From Deltaproteobacteria bacterium (GTDB lineage: Bacteria > Desulfobacterota > Binatia > Bin18): a stretch of 8,660 nucleotides of DNA. The DNA is taken from assembly GCA_016200595.1 (NCBI GenBank), contig JACQEL010000880.1, positions 1 to 8,660 of the forward strand, given 5' to 3'. This document shows, one piece after another, positions 1-5,974 of the stretch. How positions within the stretch are numbered: position 1 is the stretch's first letter; each line of letters opens with the position of its first letter. Below the pieces are notes generated by a model that saw only the letters and a list, made by a program, of their open reading frames with translations, was not told the DNA's origin and ran no database searches. A program made the position numbers and the translations under genes.

Positions 1-722
1 ATGTTATGGCGGATCTCAGCGGCAAAGGTTTCGCAGATTTCCTCAGGGTCGTGGGTCCATTCGTTCATCACCTGACGCGGCGCTTCACCGGCCATTACGG
101 TTACCCCGGAGGCGTCAATTGGCACCCCGCGTGCTTGCGCGAGCGGGGTCCAGGGACTGTCCTCTTCGTCTTCAGCGATACAGAAGGCGAACTTGCCGGC
201 GTGCCCGAGGGTAGAGCGATCGAGCTGACCTGGGACACAGCCCAGCACGTTGATGAGCACTAACCGCACCGCCCGGCCGATAGTGGCATTGGCGCGGTGG
301 CCAGGCCCGAAGACGCCATGCGTGGCGTTCATACCGATAGCCGTCCGGATCGGACCGTTCACCACAATAAACTGTGCGCTCCCGCCGGTACTGGCAGTGC
401 TGCCGTGGAGATTAAAATCCTCATCACACATAGCGCGCAGGGCCGCGACAATAATCGGCACATAGGTTGGCAAACAACCCGCCATCACCGCATTGATTGC
501 CACTTTTTCCGCAGTGATGGGCCGCTGACGGACGGCTTCCACCCCAATGACATCCCCAGATGCCAGGCCAGCCGCATCGAGGCAGGCCTGCACGCGTTCC
601 TCGGTCGGTGGCACAATCGGCAGGCCGTCGGTCCAGCCATTCTGCTGATAGAGTTCGTTCGCATCCAATGCGTCGGCCAACTCGTACACCGCCGACCGCA
701 GGAGAGGTTGAGCAAGAGCCAT
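1..722 (-). CDS. Conserved protein of the family found beside UGSC-motif (seleno)proteins, partial
   Basis: The frame is open from an ATG at 722-720 to the left edge, giving 240 N-terminal residues; the C-terminus lies outside the window. The start has a good Shine-Dalgarno site (AAGGAG, complement of 731-736) 8 bases upstream. Residues 28-44 read NGWTDGLPIVPPTEERV, the signature by which I recognise the family. Later conserved-looking stretches include AINAVMAGCLP, FNLHGSTAS, NGPIRTAIGMN, GVFGPGHRANATIGRA and a CIAEDEEDSPW segment. There is no signal peptide or membrane segment. I remember such proteins (usually 300-400 residues) encoded next to, or fused to, small UGSC-motif proteins that carry Sec or Cys; their reaction is not established as far as I know. 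It is transcribed divergently from the CMD/2OG operon across a 132-bp spacer. Family membership is fairly sure, function unknown. Confidence 0.85.
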   Translation of the reverse strand, partial: MALAQPLLRSAVYELADALDANELYQQNGWTDGLPIVPPTEERVQACLDAAGLASGDVIGVEAVRQRPITAEKVAINAVMAGCLPTYVPIIVAALRAMCDEDFNLHGSTASTGGSAQFIVVNGPIRTAIGMNATHGVFGPGHRANATIGRAVRLVLINVLGCVPGQLDRSTLGHAGKFAFCIAEDEEDSPWTPLAQARGVPIDASGVTVMAGEAPRQVMNEWTHDPEEICETFAAEIRHN

Positions 723-854
723 AAGCTTTACTCCTTCTGTTTCTTCTTCTCTAGCGAAGAAGAGGCCAGCGCGCCAGCCCAAAGTGCGTTGAACCTGGGA
801 CGGTGATCAGTTAGGATCTCGGCCCTATGATCAATTTAGTCAAAGGAGGCTCTT
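723..854. promoter_or_regulatory. Divergent intergenic region with two TGATCA palindromes and a short stem
   Basis: This 132-bp spacer separates two divergent genes and must hold their promoters and both ribosome sites (complement of 731-736; AAGGAGG at 843-849). TGATCA occurs at 804-809 and 828-833, with start positions 24 bp apart, and TATGAT at 826-831 overlaps the second copy as a possible -10 for the plus-strand operon. No matching -35 lies at 16-18 bp. An 8-bp stem (742-749 with 756-763) is also present. Operator use of the TGATCA pair is inference. Confidence 0.3.
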
Positions 855-1463
855 ATGGCACGCTTACGGCAAATAGCAAAAGCAGAAGCAACACCGGAAA
901 TATTGGAAATTTATCGCCAGTTTTTCGGTGAGCGTGATCCGGTAGCTGAACCGGGGACTGCCACCGGAACTCCAGGTGATTACTGGACGACTTTTGCCCT
1001 GGTGCCGGATCTTTTGCAGATGGCCCGTAGAGATCTCATGGGCTTGTTACAGCCGGGACGCAAATTAGATCCCAAGTTGCGGGAGCTGGCAATCTTGCGG
1101 ACTGGCATCGTCGGCGATTCTCGCTTTGAGTATTCCCAGCACTTGAAGGTTGCTCGCATGGTAGGCATCCCCGAAGAAAAGCTCGCTGCCATCAAAGGCT
1201 GGACGACGAGCGAAGCGTTTGCGCCAGTGGAACGCGCGGTGATGGCAGCCACCGACGAGATCCTGGCGCGCAATCTGGTCGAAGACGAGACTTTCGCCGC
1301 ATTACATAAGCACCTCTCGGACCCAGAGATTCTAGAGTTATTTGTCGTCATCGGCTTGTGGCGCATGCATGGTCTGATCGTCCGCGCCTTGCATCTGGAA
1401 TACGACAACGATACCACTGCCCGCATGAAAGAGGTGCCAGCTCCAGCAGCACCGCAGGAATAG
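855..1463 (+). CDS. Carboxymuconolactone decarboxylase (CMD) family protein, cysteine-free type
   Basis: A 202-residue protein started by ATG with a near-perfect Shine-Dalgarno (AAGGAGG, 843-849). The all-helical CMD fold is recognisable at about residues 47-130: RELAILRTGIV (77-86) followed by SRFEYSQHLKVARMVGIPEEKL, which matches the E-(W/Y)-x-x-H pattern of the family with Glu77, Arg82, Glu92 and His96 as candidate proton-relay residues. It has no cysteine, so it is not an AhpD-like peroxidase, which needs a CxxC pair. The family includes gamma-carboxymuconolactone decarboxylases and many uncharacterised catabolic proteins; the substrate here cannot be read from sequence. It is probably cytoplasmic. 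The next gene begins 34 bp after its stop on the same strand, so the two are likely co-transcribed. Confidence 0.88.
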   Translation: MARLRQIAKAEATPEILEIYRQFFGERDPVAEPGTATGTPGDYWTTFALVPDLLQMARRDLMGLLQPGRKLDPKLRELAILRTGIVGDSRFEYSQHLKVARMVGIPEEKLAAIKGWTTSEAFAPVERAVMAATDEILARNLVEDETFAALHKHLSDPEILELFVVIGLWRMHGLIVRALHLEYDNDTTARMKEVPAPAAPQE

Positions 1464-1497
1464 ACTGAGAGCGATTTGCACCTAAAGAGATCACTAT

Positions 1498-2634
1498 ATG
1501 CGCAGCACCCTCCTAGAAGTCGGTGAGCCGGCCCCTTGGTTCGAGGTACGCTCGCCGGTCAACCCGCGCTTTCAATTTGCCACGGTGGCCGGGCGCTATG
1601 TCGTGCTGTGCTTCTTCGCCTCAGCCGCCGAGCCTGCGAGCCGTTATGTCCTGGACGATATCTTGCAGCACCAAGCCCTGTTCGATGACGAAACCTGCTG
1701 CTTCTTTGGTATCAGCATCGATCCGGGAGATGAGCGAGAAGCACGGATCAAGGAGCTGCGCCCCGGTATCCGCTTGTTCTGGGACTTCGACTGCCGGGTC
1801 AGCCGTCTTTTTGGGGCGTGTGGAGACGAGACCGATAATAATCCTGCGCAGTCATCCTACCGCCGGTTTACTCTGGTACTAGATGAGCGCCTGCGGGTTG
1901 TGGCCGTCCTCCCTTTTGACCAGCAACCCGAGCAACATGTCCCCCGCTTACTCCAGATCCTGTCTGCCCTGCCACCATTAGAAGCGGCGCGACTCGCTTC
2001 GGTTCCAGCGCCGATCTTGATCGTGCCGCGTATCTTCGAGCCAGAACTCTGCCGTAGGCTCATCCGCTATTACGAAGAACACGGCGGGGTGGAATCGGGA
2101 TTCATGCGGGACGTTGGTGGCAAGACGGTCGAGATCCACGACTACAGCCACAAGCGCCGCCGGGACCAAGAAATCACTGACGAGCAGTTGCGCCAAGCGT
2201 GCATGTTTCGCATCCATGACCGCTTGGTGCCGGAACTCGTCAAGGCTTTCCAGTTCCGCGCCACGCGGATCGAGCGCTACCTCGTGGCCTGCTACGATAG
2301 CACCACCGGCGGGTATTTCCGCGCGCACCGTGATAACACCACGAAAGGGACGGCGCATCGACGGTTCGCCGTCTCGCTGAACCTCAACACGGGCGAGTAC
2401 GAAGGCAGCCTCTTGCGCTTCCCGGAGTTCGGCAGGCAGCTCTATGCGAGTCCGGCCGGTGGGGCAGTGGTTTTTTCCTGCTCGCTCTTGCACGAAGCGA
2501 CACCAGTCACCCAAGGACGGCGCTACGCATTCTTACCCTTTCTCTACGACGATGCCGCAGCGCGGATTCGCCAGGAGAACCAGCGCTTCGTTGCTGGGGA
2601 CGTGCCACCGCCAGCAGCGCCGGACCAGACGTAG
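1498..2634 (+). CDS. Redoxin-like domain fused to Fe(II)/2-oxoglutarate dioxygenase (prolyl-4-hydroxylase type)
   Basis: A 378-residue two-domain protein. Residues about 5-160 look like a peroxiredoxin (GEPAPWFEV, VVLCFFASAAEPAS, FFGISIDP, FWDFD, TLVLDERLRVVAVLPF). The position of the peroxidatic Cys in the FFPxxxTPxC motif is Ser48, so peroxidase activity is unlikely. Residues about 185-355 form a double-stranded beta-helix 2OG oxygenase: the iron triad is His277-x-Asp279 (YFRAHRDNTT) and His332 (LLHEATPV), and Arg341 nine residues later suits 2-oxoglutarate binding. The dioxygenase therefore appears intact. I remember this fusion as a recurring bacterial architecture with the same degenerate redoxin motif. 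The substrate is unknown; protein or small-molecule hydroxylation are both possible. The ATG is preceded by a weak site (AAAGAGA, 1484-1490), which fits translation within an operon behind the CMD gene. Confidence 0.9.
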   Translation: MRSTLLEVGEPAPWFEVRSPVNPRFQFATVAGRYVVLCFFASAAEPASRYVLDDILQHQALFDDETCCFFGISIDPGDEREARIKELRPGIRLFWDFDCRVSRLFGACGDETDNNPAQSSYRRFTLVLDERLRVVAVLPFDQQPEQHVPRLLQILSALPPLEAARLASVPAPILIVPRIFEPELCRRLIRYYEEHGGVESGFMRDVGGKTVEIHDYSHKRRRDQEITDEQLRQACMFRIHDRLVPELVKAFQFRATRIERYLVACYDSTTGGYFRAHRDNTTKGTAHRRFAVSLNLNTGEYEGSLLRFPEFGRQLYASPAGGAVVFSCSLLHEATPVTQGRRYAFLPFLYDDAAARIRQENQRFVAGDVPPPAAPDQT

Positions 2635-2655
2635 CAGCGCGGCAGCGCTTGTGAG

Positions 2656-2776
2656 GCACTGCGGCAGTCGTCCAAGCCCGCATTCGTCGGTGATCGAAGT
2701 CCGACGCCCTCCAGGCTCCTTTGCCTAACTGGGATAAGAGAAGTGAGTTCCAGGCATGGCGATGCAAGACCTGACC
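2656..2776 (+). repeat. Dispersed ~120-bp repeat, copy A
   Basis: By eye this stretch aligns along its whole length with 6282-6400. Shared blocks in the same order are GCACTGC, TTCGTCGGT, ATCGAA, GCCCTCCA, a TCCTTTGC/TTCCTTGC block, the ATAAGAGAAGTGA/ATAAAGAAAGTGA block and the terminal CAAGACCTGACC. Lengths differ by two bases and identity looks like roughly two thirds to three quarters. It encodes nothing plausible. Both copies sit in intergenic repeat clusters. It may be the end of a dead transposon or a small non-autonomous element; no target-site duplication is visible. Confidence 0.7.
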
Positions 2777-2850
2777 CTCTTTTCTCTCAGGCTAAAAGTT
2801 GGCTGGACTCTCCTATAGGAAATTTCACTTGGATGAGACCTAAATCGAGG

Positions 2851-2917
2851 GTAGGGGCGAATCTTGTATTCGCCCTGCCCCGCGTCCCCACTGGGCGATC
2901 ACCAGGATCGCCCCTAC
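2851..2917. repeat. 67-bp inverted-repeat element with two internal hairpins
   Basis: The ends are perfect 10-bp inverted repeats (GTAGGGGCGA at 2851-2860, TCGCCCCTAC at 2908-2917). Inside are two tandem perfect hairpins: GGGCGAAT (2855-2862) with ATTCGCCC (2868-2875), loop CTTGT, and GGGCGATC (2893-2900) with GATCGCCC (2906-2913), loop ACCAG. Each stem has 8 pairs, with a C-rich linker. This is the shape of a REP/BIME or MITE-like dispersed element. I recall similar GTAGGGGCGA-ended repeats in several environmental genomes, but copy number here cannot be seen from one window. Confidence 0.75.
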
Positions 2918-2964
2918 AGAGGAGGACGCAGGCAACTGAAAACTGCTATAGTTTCTCTTATCTG

Positions 2965-2999
2965 GCTGACTGCTGAGAGCTAATAGCTGAACGCTTACG
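2965..2999 (+). repeat. Degenerate 7-bp tandem array (GCTGANN-like, five units)
   Basis: Five contiguous heptamers begin with GCT: GCTGACT, GCTGAGA, GCTAATA, GCTGAAC and GCTTACG. Two related heptamers (ACTGAAA, ACTGCTA) lie in tandem just upstream at 2935-2948. The exact 7-base period with variable last bases recalls short tandemly repeated repetitive (STRR) heptamers known in cyanobacteria, although the unit differs. No coding frame is supported through it. Confidence 0.5.
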
Positions 3000-3043
3000 T
3001 TCAAATCTGCTCTTTCGTAAAACCTGGACGATGTGTTGGCTTT

Positions 3044-3120
3044 GCTAGGACAGATGTGTCCTAGTGCTATATGGCTTAAGTTAAAGAGTTTTCTCTTCTT
3101 CCTGGCAAAGAGCTAGGACA
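3044..3120. promoter_or_regulatory. CTAGGACA palindrome plus third half-site upstream of winged-helix gene
   Basis: CTAGGACA (3045-3052) and TGTCCTAG (3057-3064) form a perfect 8-bp palindrome with a 4-base spacer, and CTAGGACA recurs directly at 3113-3120 (GCTAGGACA shared at 3044-3052 and 3112-3120, start positions 68 bp apart). The third copy lies 99 bp before the preferred start of a predicted DNA-binding protein, so an autoregulatory operator is a reasonable reading. No T-run follows the palindrome, which argues against a terminator. Operator function is inference. Confidence 0.35.
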
Positions 3121-3203
3121 AAAAGAGCCTCCCTGAGCATCTAGCGGTTACGGAAAAACAAGTACTTACGACCGGCATGATGGTTGCACTCATCCTCGAT
3201 AAC

Positions 3204-3211
3204 AGGTGAAG
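3204..3211 (+). promoter_or_regulatory. Ribosome-binding site deciding the GTG start at 3220
   Basis: AGGTGAAG lies 8 bases before GTG 3220-3222. The alternative in-frame TTG at 3184 has no purine-rich site in front of it, and the residues between the two starts look non-conserved, so the GTG start is preferred. Confidence 0.5.
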
Positions 3212-3219
3212 AACAGGGT

Positions 3220-3555
3220 GTGAAGCCTAAGACGTCCACAGCCGGAAAATTGCCAGCCGCGCGTGAGATCTTAGCGTATCTCGCTGAGCATCCGGACGCG
3301 CACGATACTGCAGAGGGCATTGTGGAATGGTGGCTGTTAGAACAGAACATCAAGCACTATATAGCTCAGGTCAAGGAAGCGCTTGCTGAGTTAGCCACGC
3401 AGGGGTTGGTGTTCGAGCATCAAGAGAAGGATGTGCGGATTCACTATTACATCAATCGACACAGGCTTGAGGAAATTCGCGCCCTGCTCAAAGGGAGCTC
3501 TGGCGGACCTCAGCGAAAGGGAGGCAAAAGCCCCGTTGCTGGGGCAAGCGATTGA
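3220..3555 (+). CDS. Small winged-helix DNA-binding protein
   Basis: This is a 111-residue product from GTG 3220; starting at TTG 3184 would give 123. It reads as a winged helix-turn-helix: helix 1 AAREILAYLAEHP (13-25), helix 2 TAEGIVEWWLL (30-40), recognition helix IAQVKEALAELATQG (48-62), beta-hairpin wing LVFEHQEKDVRIHYYINR (63-80), then a short helix RLEEIRALLK. The tail after residue 92 is basic, Gly/Ser-rich and probably disordered. There are no cysteines or obvious metal ligands, and no sensor domain, so it is either a simple repressor or a partner of another protein. A half-site of the CTAGGACA motif lies just upstream. The downstream region is decayed, so any operon partner may have been lost. 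The fold is fairly sure; the target is unknown. Confidence 0.75.
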   Translation: MKPKTSTAGKLPAAREILAYLAEHPDAHDTAEGIVEWWLLEQNIKHYIAQVKEALAELATQGLVFEHQEKDVRIHYYINRHRLEEIRALLKGSSGGPQRKGGKSPVAGASD

Positions 3556-3574
3556 GGATGGAACCTGCGAGGCG

Positions 3575-3594
3575 TGATTCTTCAGGAGGAATCA
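3575..3594 (+). other. Stem-loop enclosing AGGAGG after the winged-helix gene
   Basis: TGATTC (3575-3580) pairs with GAATCA (3589-3594) around a loop that exposes most of an AGGAGG-like site. A GTG at 3602 follows and opens a 20-residue frame (MRETREVCHY... ending at a TAG at 3662-3664). This could be a small regulatory hairpin or a weak terminator for the preceding gene. The evidence is structural only. Confidence 0.2.
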
Positions 3595-3629
3595 GCATCA
3601 AGTGAGAGAAACGAGAGAAGTCTGCCACT

Positions 3630-4036
3630 ATGCGACTACAAGTTCGGGTAAAGGCTGGAAGTAGCCACAAAAGGAGGAACCATTATGACTTTCGAGTATC
3701 AGTCACGTACCTCCAACGCCAGGATACCCCGCAAGGTTCTATCTTGTGGGGAGTGACGGTGTCGTAGACACAGAAAATCGTCGTACTGCTTACGCCGTGT
3801 GCGCAAAGGCCACGGCGTGGGTCTGCCGTCATTCGCCAAAAGAGGCTCCTCAAGAGGGAAAATGCCAGACGGGGGTCTTGTCGTTATTCTGTGTGTTTTC
3901 ACTGGGACGCTTACTGGGTGCACAGCTGTTCGAGGTTGGCTTGGTAGGGATGAAGCTAGTGCGACTTGACAACCAGGGACGCATCAAACAACGCCAGATC
4001 AGCCCTTACATTTGCGTTATTCAAGACTTGAAATGA
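3630..4036 (+). pseudogene. Possible decayed gene with overlapping short frames
   Basis: I do not recognise this region. Three forward frames carry protein-like pieces that follow one another. An ATG at 3630 gives 45 residues ending VTYLQRQDTPQGSILWG plus VTVS. An ATG at 3685, behind a very strong AAGGAGG (3671-3677), gives only 23 residues (MTFEYQSRTSNARIPRKVL then SCGE). A frame open from 3689 to 4036 ends with RLDNQGRIKQRQISPYICVI, which looks like a genuine C-terminus. A perfect 6-bp GC stem starts one base after that stop. The pattern fits a gene of about 110-130 residues, started at 3685 and broken by one or two frameshifts, but no single joint is proven. Alternatives are a short leader peptide at 3685 or simple noncoding DNA. 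Nothing else supported lies in 3556-4168 apart from the stem-loops listed. Confidence 0.3.
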
Positions 4037-4037
4037 G

Positions 4038-4057
4038 ACCGCCGGCGGGCGGGCGGT
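4038..4057 (+). terminator. GC-rich stem-loop after the frame ending at 4036
   Basis: ACCGCC (4038-4043) pairs with GGCGGT (4052-4057) around an 8-base loop. It begins one base after a TGA stop. There is no T-tract behind it, so intrinsic termination is uncertain. Confidence 0.3.
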
Positions 4058-4168
4058 GATCCGCATGCCTCAGGCAGGCGACGAAGGGTATCATCTCGAA
4101 CCGTTCTTGTTTCTTTATGGATCCCGCCTACGTTCTGCTATAACGAGACGCAAAAGGAGGAGGAAATA

Positions 4169-5974
4169 ATGACAAACGAGAGTGCAAAGCCGAAAGCCCT
4201 CGTTGCTGTGCACGGGATCGGGGACCAGCACCAGTATGAAACGGTTCAATCGGTCGCGTACTGTTTATGCCGCTATTACGGTCAGCCCACCGCTATTCCC
4301 TTCGGCCGCTTTCATTTTAATACAGCGCCTGGGATGAACCCTCGGGTGATGGTGTTAAAAAGTCCCCCGGACCCCGAGGTTCCCGGGACTCTGGGCTTCG
4401 CCGAGGTGCATTGGGCCAACATCCCGCGCGAGCTCGTCAAAGAAGGTTACACTCTTGAGGAGTCGAAAAAATGGGCACAAACCATCGTCGAGCGTTTGCG
4501 CATCAAGTGGGATGGAGTAAGACCTGTCCTACGGCCTGACGAATGCGCCCAAGTCCAGACGGTATTAGGGGAGTTAATCGAATCGGTCGCGGTCCTGGAG
4601 CGTTTGACTTTCCTTGCTGAGAAGGCAGGGCTCTTCAAATTCAAACTTCGGCAAGTACTGGAGGATTATCTCAATGATGTGCAGGTGGTCACGGAGTTTG
4701 GCAAGTATCGGGAGAAGATCCTGCAAGAGTTCTATAAGGTGATGCGTGAGGTCGCCCAATGGCAACCGGACTTGGAGATCTATATCATCGCGCATAGTGA
4801 AGGGACGGTGATCGCCTTCCTCGGTCTCCTGCAAGCCATGTGCGAACAGCCATCAGCGGACTGGCAATGGGTGCAACAAGTCCGTGGCTTCATGACGATC
4901 GGCTCGCCGCTTGATAAGCATTTGATCCTCTGGCCAGAGCTCTGGGGTAATTTCACACACTGGCAGTGGCACCCGTCGCCTGACAAACCCCGCATTCAGT
5001 GGCGCAATTACTACGACCGTGCGGATCCGATCGGATTTGATCTCAATAAAATCCGGCAGTGGCTGGGTAAAACCGAGTGCCCGGCTTTTGAGTTTGAAGA
5101 GGACCACGACTACGGGTTTAGCCGGTACACTCTCCCAGGCAAGGCACATATCGATTATTGGCAGGATCCGGCCGTGTTTGGGCATTTTCTGCACACTGTG
5201 GTGCAACCAGTTGCGCTGCAGGACAATACGCCGTCTACAGACTCTTTCACGGAGCCCCCGCAAGACAAGAAGTGGGCGCAGGCCGCCAGCTATATCCTCC
5301 CCTATGGGCTCGTGTTCGCGCTCTTGTTTGGCGCCACCTTTTTCTTCTTCAAGGCGGTGTTTGGGTGGGTCTATGGGGGAACAGAGTGGGCGTCCTTCTG
5401 TACAGATGTATTCGGGATCACCCTGCTCTTAGGCGGGATCACGGTCTTGGCACGCATTCCTCATCTTACGCGAGCGCGGAGTTGGCACGCGGTGAGCGTC
5501 CTCCTTTTTCTCCTCTCGGTCGGAGGGTTCTATGAAATAGTTTCATCGACAGTGAGCACTGTGATCGGCGAGCCGGTGTCCCTCGTCAGTCACAGACTTA
5601 TTCCGCCATCCATTGCCCCGTTTGTCCTTGCGGTTGTGTTATGCCTAGCGGTGTACCTCGTATGCGTTCGGTTCCCGCGGTTGGGAGTCAAGCCACTAGT
5701 GGCTATCGGCTGCCTGGTCTCCTTTGGAATCACATTATGTTTCATTATACAAATATCTACCTGGAATGATACGCTGTGGCAGGATATGTTGACGCGGCCG
5801 GTGTGGCCGGTGCTGCTCGCGGCAGCTGTGTTTCTGTACTTGTGGTGGGTTGCGGCATTGGTCTTTGATCTCACGTTTGTCTGGCATCGCTACGTCCGCC
5901 GTGAATCGCTGGTGGAGCGCCTTTATAACCGCGCTGAGCCGGCCTCTAACCAGCGCGGTAAGCAGGCGGCGTAA
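4169..5974 (+). CDS. Membrane-anchored alpha/beta hydrolase
   Basis: A 601-residue protein with a strong ribosome site (AAGGAGG, 4154-4160). A possible -10 (TATAAC, 4139-4144) lies nearby but no good -35 is visible. The N-terminal two thirds is an alpha/beta hydrolase: VAVHGIGDQ (12-20) is the strand and oxyanion loop, AHSEG (208-212) is the nucleophile elbow with Ser210, RADPIGFD (284-291) supplies a likely acid at Asp286, and AHID (326-329) supplies His327. There is no N-terminal signal peptide, so the catalytic domain should face the cytoplasm. From about residue 375 to 571 there are roughly six hydrophobic segments (near 376-397, 412-431, 440-458, 482-502, 508-528, 546-571), then a basic tail. 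A lipase or esterase acting on membrane-near substrates is plausible, but the substrate is unknown. It stands alone, with repeats or decayed sequence on both sides. Confidence 0.9.
   Translation: MTNESAKPKALVAVHGIGDQHQYETVQSVAYCLCRYYGQPTAIPFGRFHFNTAPGMNPRVMVLKSPPDPEVPGTLGFAEVHWANIPRELVKEGYTLEESKKWAQTIVERLRIKWDGVRPVLRPDECAQVQTVLGELIESVAVLERLTFLAEKAGLFKFKLRQVLEDYLNDVQVVTEFGKYREKILQEFYKVMREVAQWQPDLEIYIIAHSEGTVIAFLGLLQAMCEQPSADWQWVQQVRGFMTIGSPLDKHLILWPELWGNFTHWQWHPSPDKPRIQWRNYYDRADPIGFDLNKIRQWLGKTECPAFEFEEDHDYGFSRYTLPGKAHIDYWQDPAVFGHFLHTVVQPVALQDNTPSTDSFTEPPQDKKWAQAASYILPYGLVFALLFGATFFFFKAVFGWVYGGTEWASFCTDVFGITLLLGGITVLARIPHLTRARSWHAVSVLLFLLSVGGFYEIVSSTVSTVIGEPVSLVSHRLIPPSIAPFVLAVVLCLAVYLVCVRFPRLGVKPLVAIGCLVSFGITLCFIIQISTWNDTLWQDMLTRPVWPVLLAAAVFLYLWWVAALVFDLTFVWHRYVRRESLVERLYNRAEPASNQRGKQAA

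Larger units (their letters stand above)
2635..3219. other. Gene-free interval made of several repeat modules
   Basis: No frame here has a ribosome site together with a protein-like sequence. From left to right the interval holds a weak stem after the dioxygenase stop (2636-2649), a 121-bp dispersed repeat (2656-2776), a double-hairpin inverted-repeat element (2851-2917), a degenerate heptamer array (2965-2999, with two related units at 2935-2948), and the CTAGGACA palindrome plus half-site (3044-3120) before the winged-helix gene. 3121-3219 shows nothing clear apart from the alternative TTG start of that gene at 3184. Confidence 0.7.

Noticed and set aside
297..806. 169-residue plus-strand frame over the left partial gene
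   Set aside because: It lies antisense to the recognisable DGLPIVPPTEERV-family frame, has no ribosome site and reads as low-quality, Arg/His-rich sequence.
826..831. TATGAT as a firm sigma-70 -10 box for the CMD operon
   Set aside because: The nearest -35-like TTGAAC (789-794) is about 31 bases away, far beyond the usual 16-18, so no promoter was asserted.
1978..2514. 178-residue minus-strand frame inside the dioxygenase gene
   Set aside because: It is antisense to the 2OG oxygenase domain, whose catalytic motifs are all intact on the plus strand.
2636..2649. Stem AGCGC/GCGCT just after the dioxygenase stop as a terminator
   Set aside because: The stem has only 5 pairs and no T-run, so it is too weak to call.
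2743..2976. 77-residue frame in the repeat-rich spacer
   Set aside because: It runs straight through the double-hairpin element and part of the repeat copy, and has no plausible protein features.
2851..2999. CRISPR array
   Set aside because: The repeats are short, either inverted or 7-bp tandem, with no regular spacers and no cas genes in the window.
3045..3064. CTAGGACA palindrome as an intrinsic terminator
   Set aside because: No T-tract follows, and a third copy of the word lies downstream, which fits an operator better.
3699..3923. 74-residue minus-strand frame opposite the decayed region
   Set aside because: It has no ribosome site and a Pro/Arg/Thr-rich, non-protein-like sequence; the plus-strand frames are better supported.
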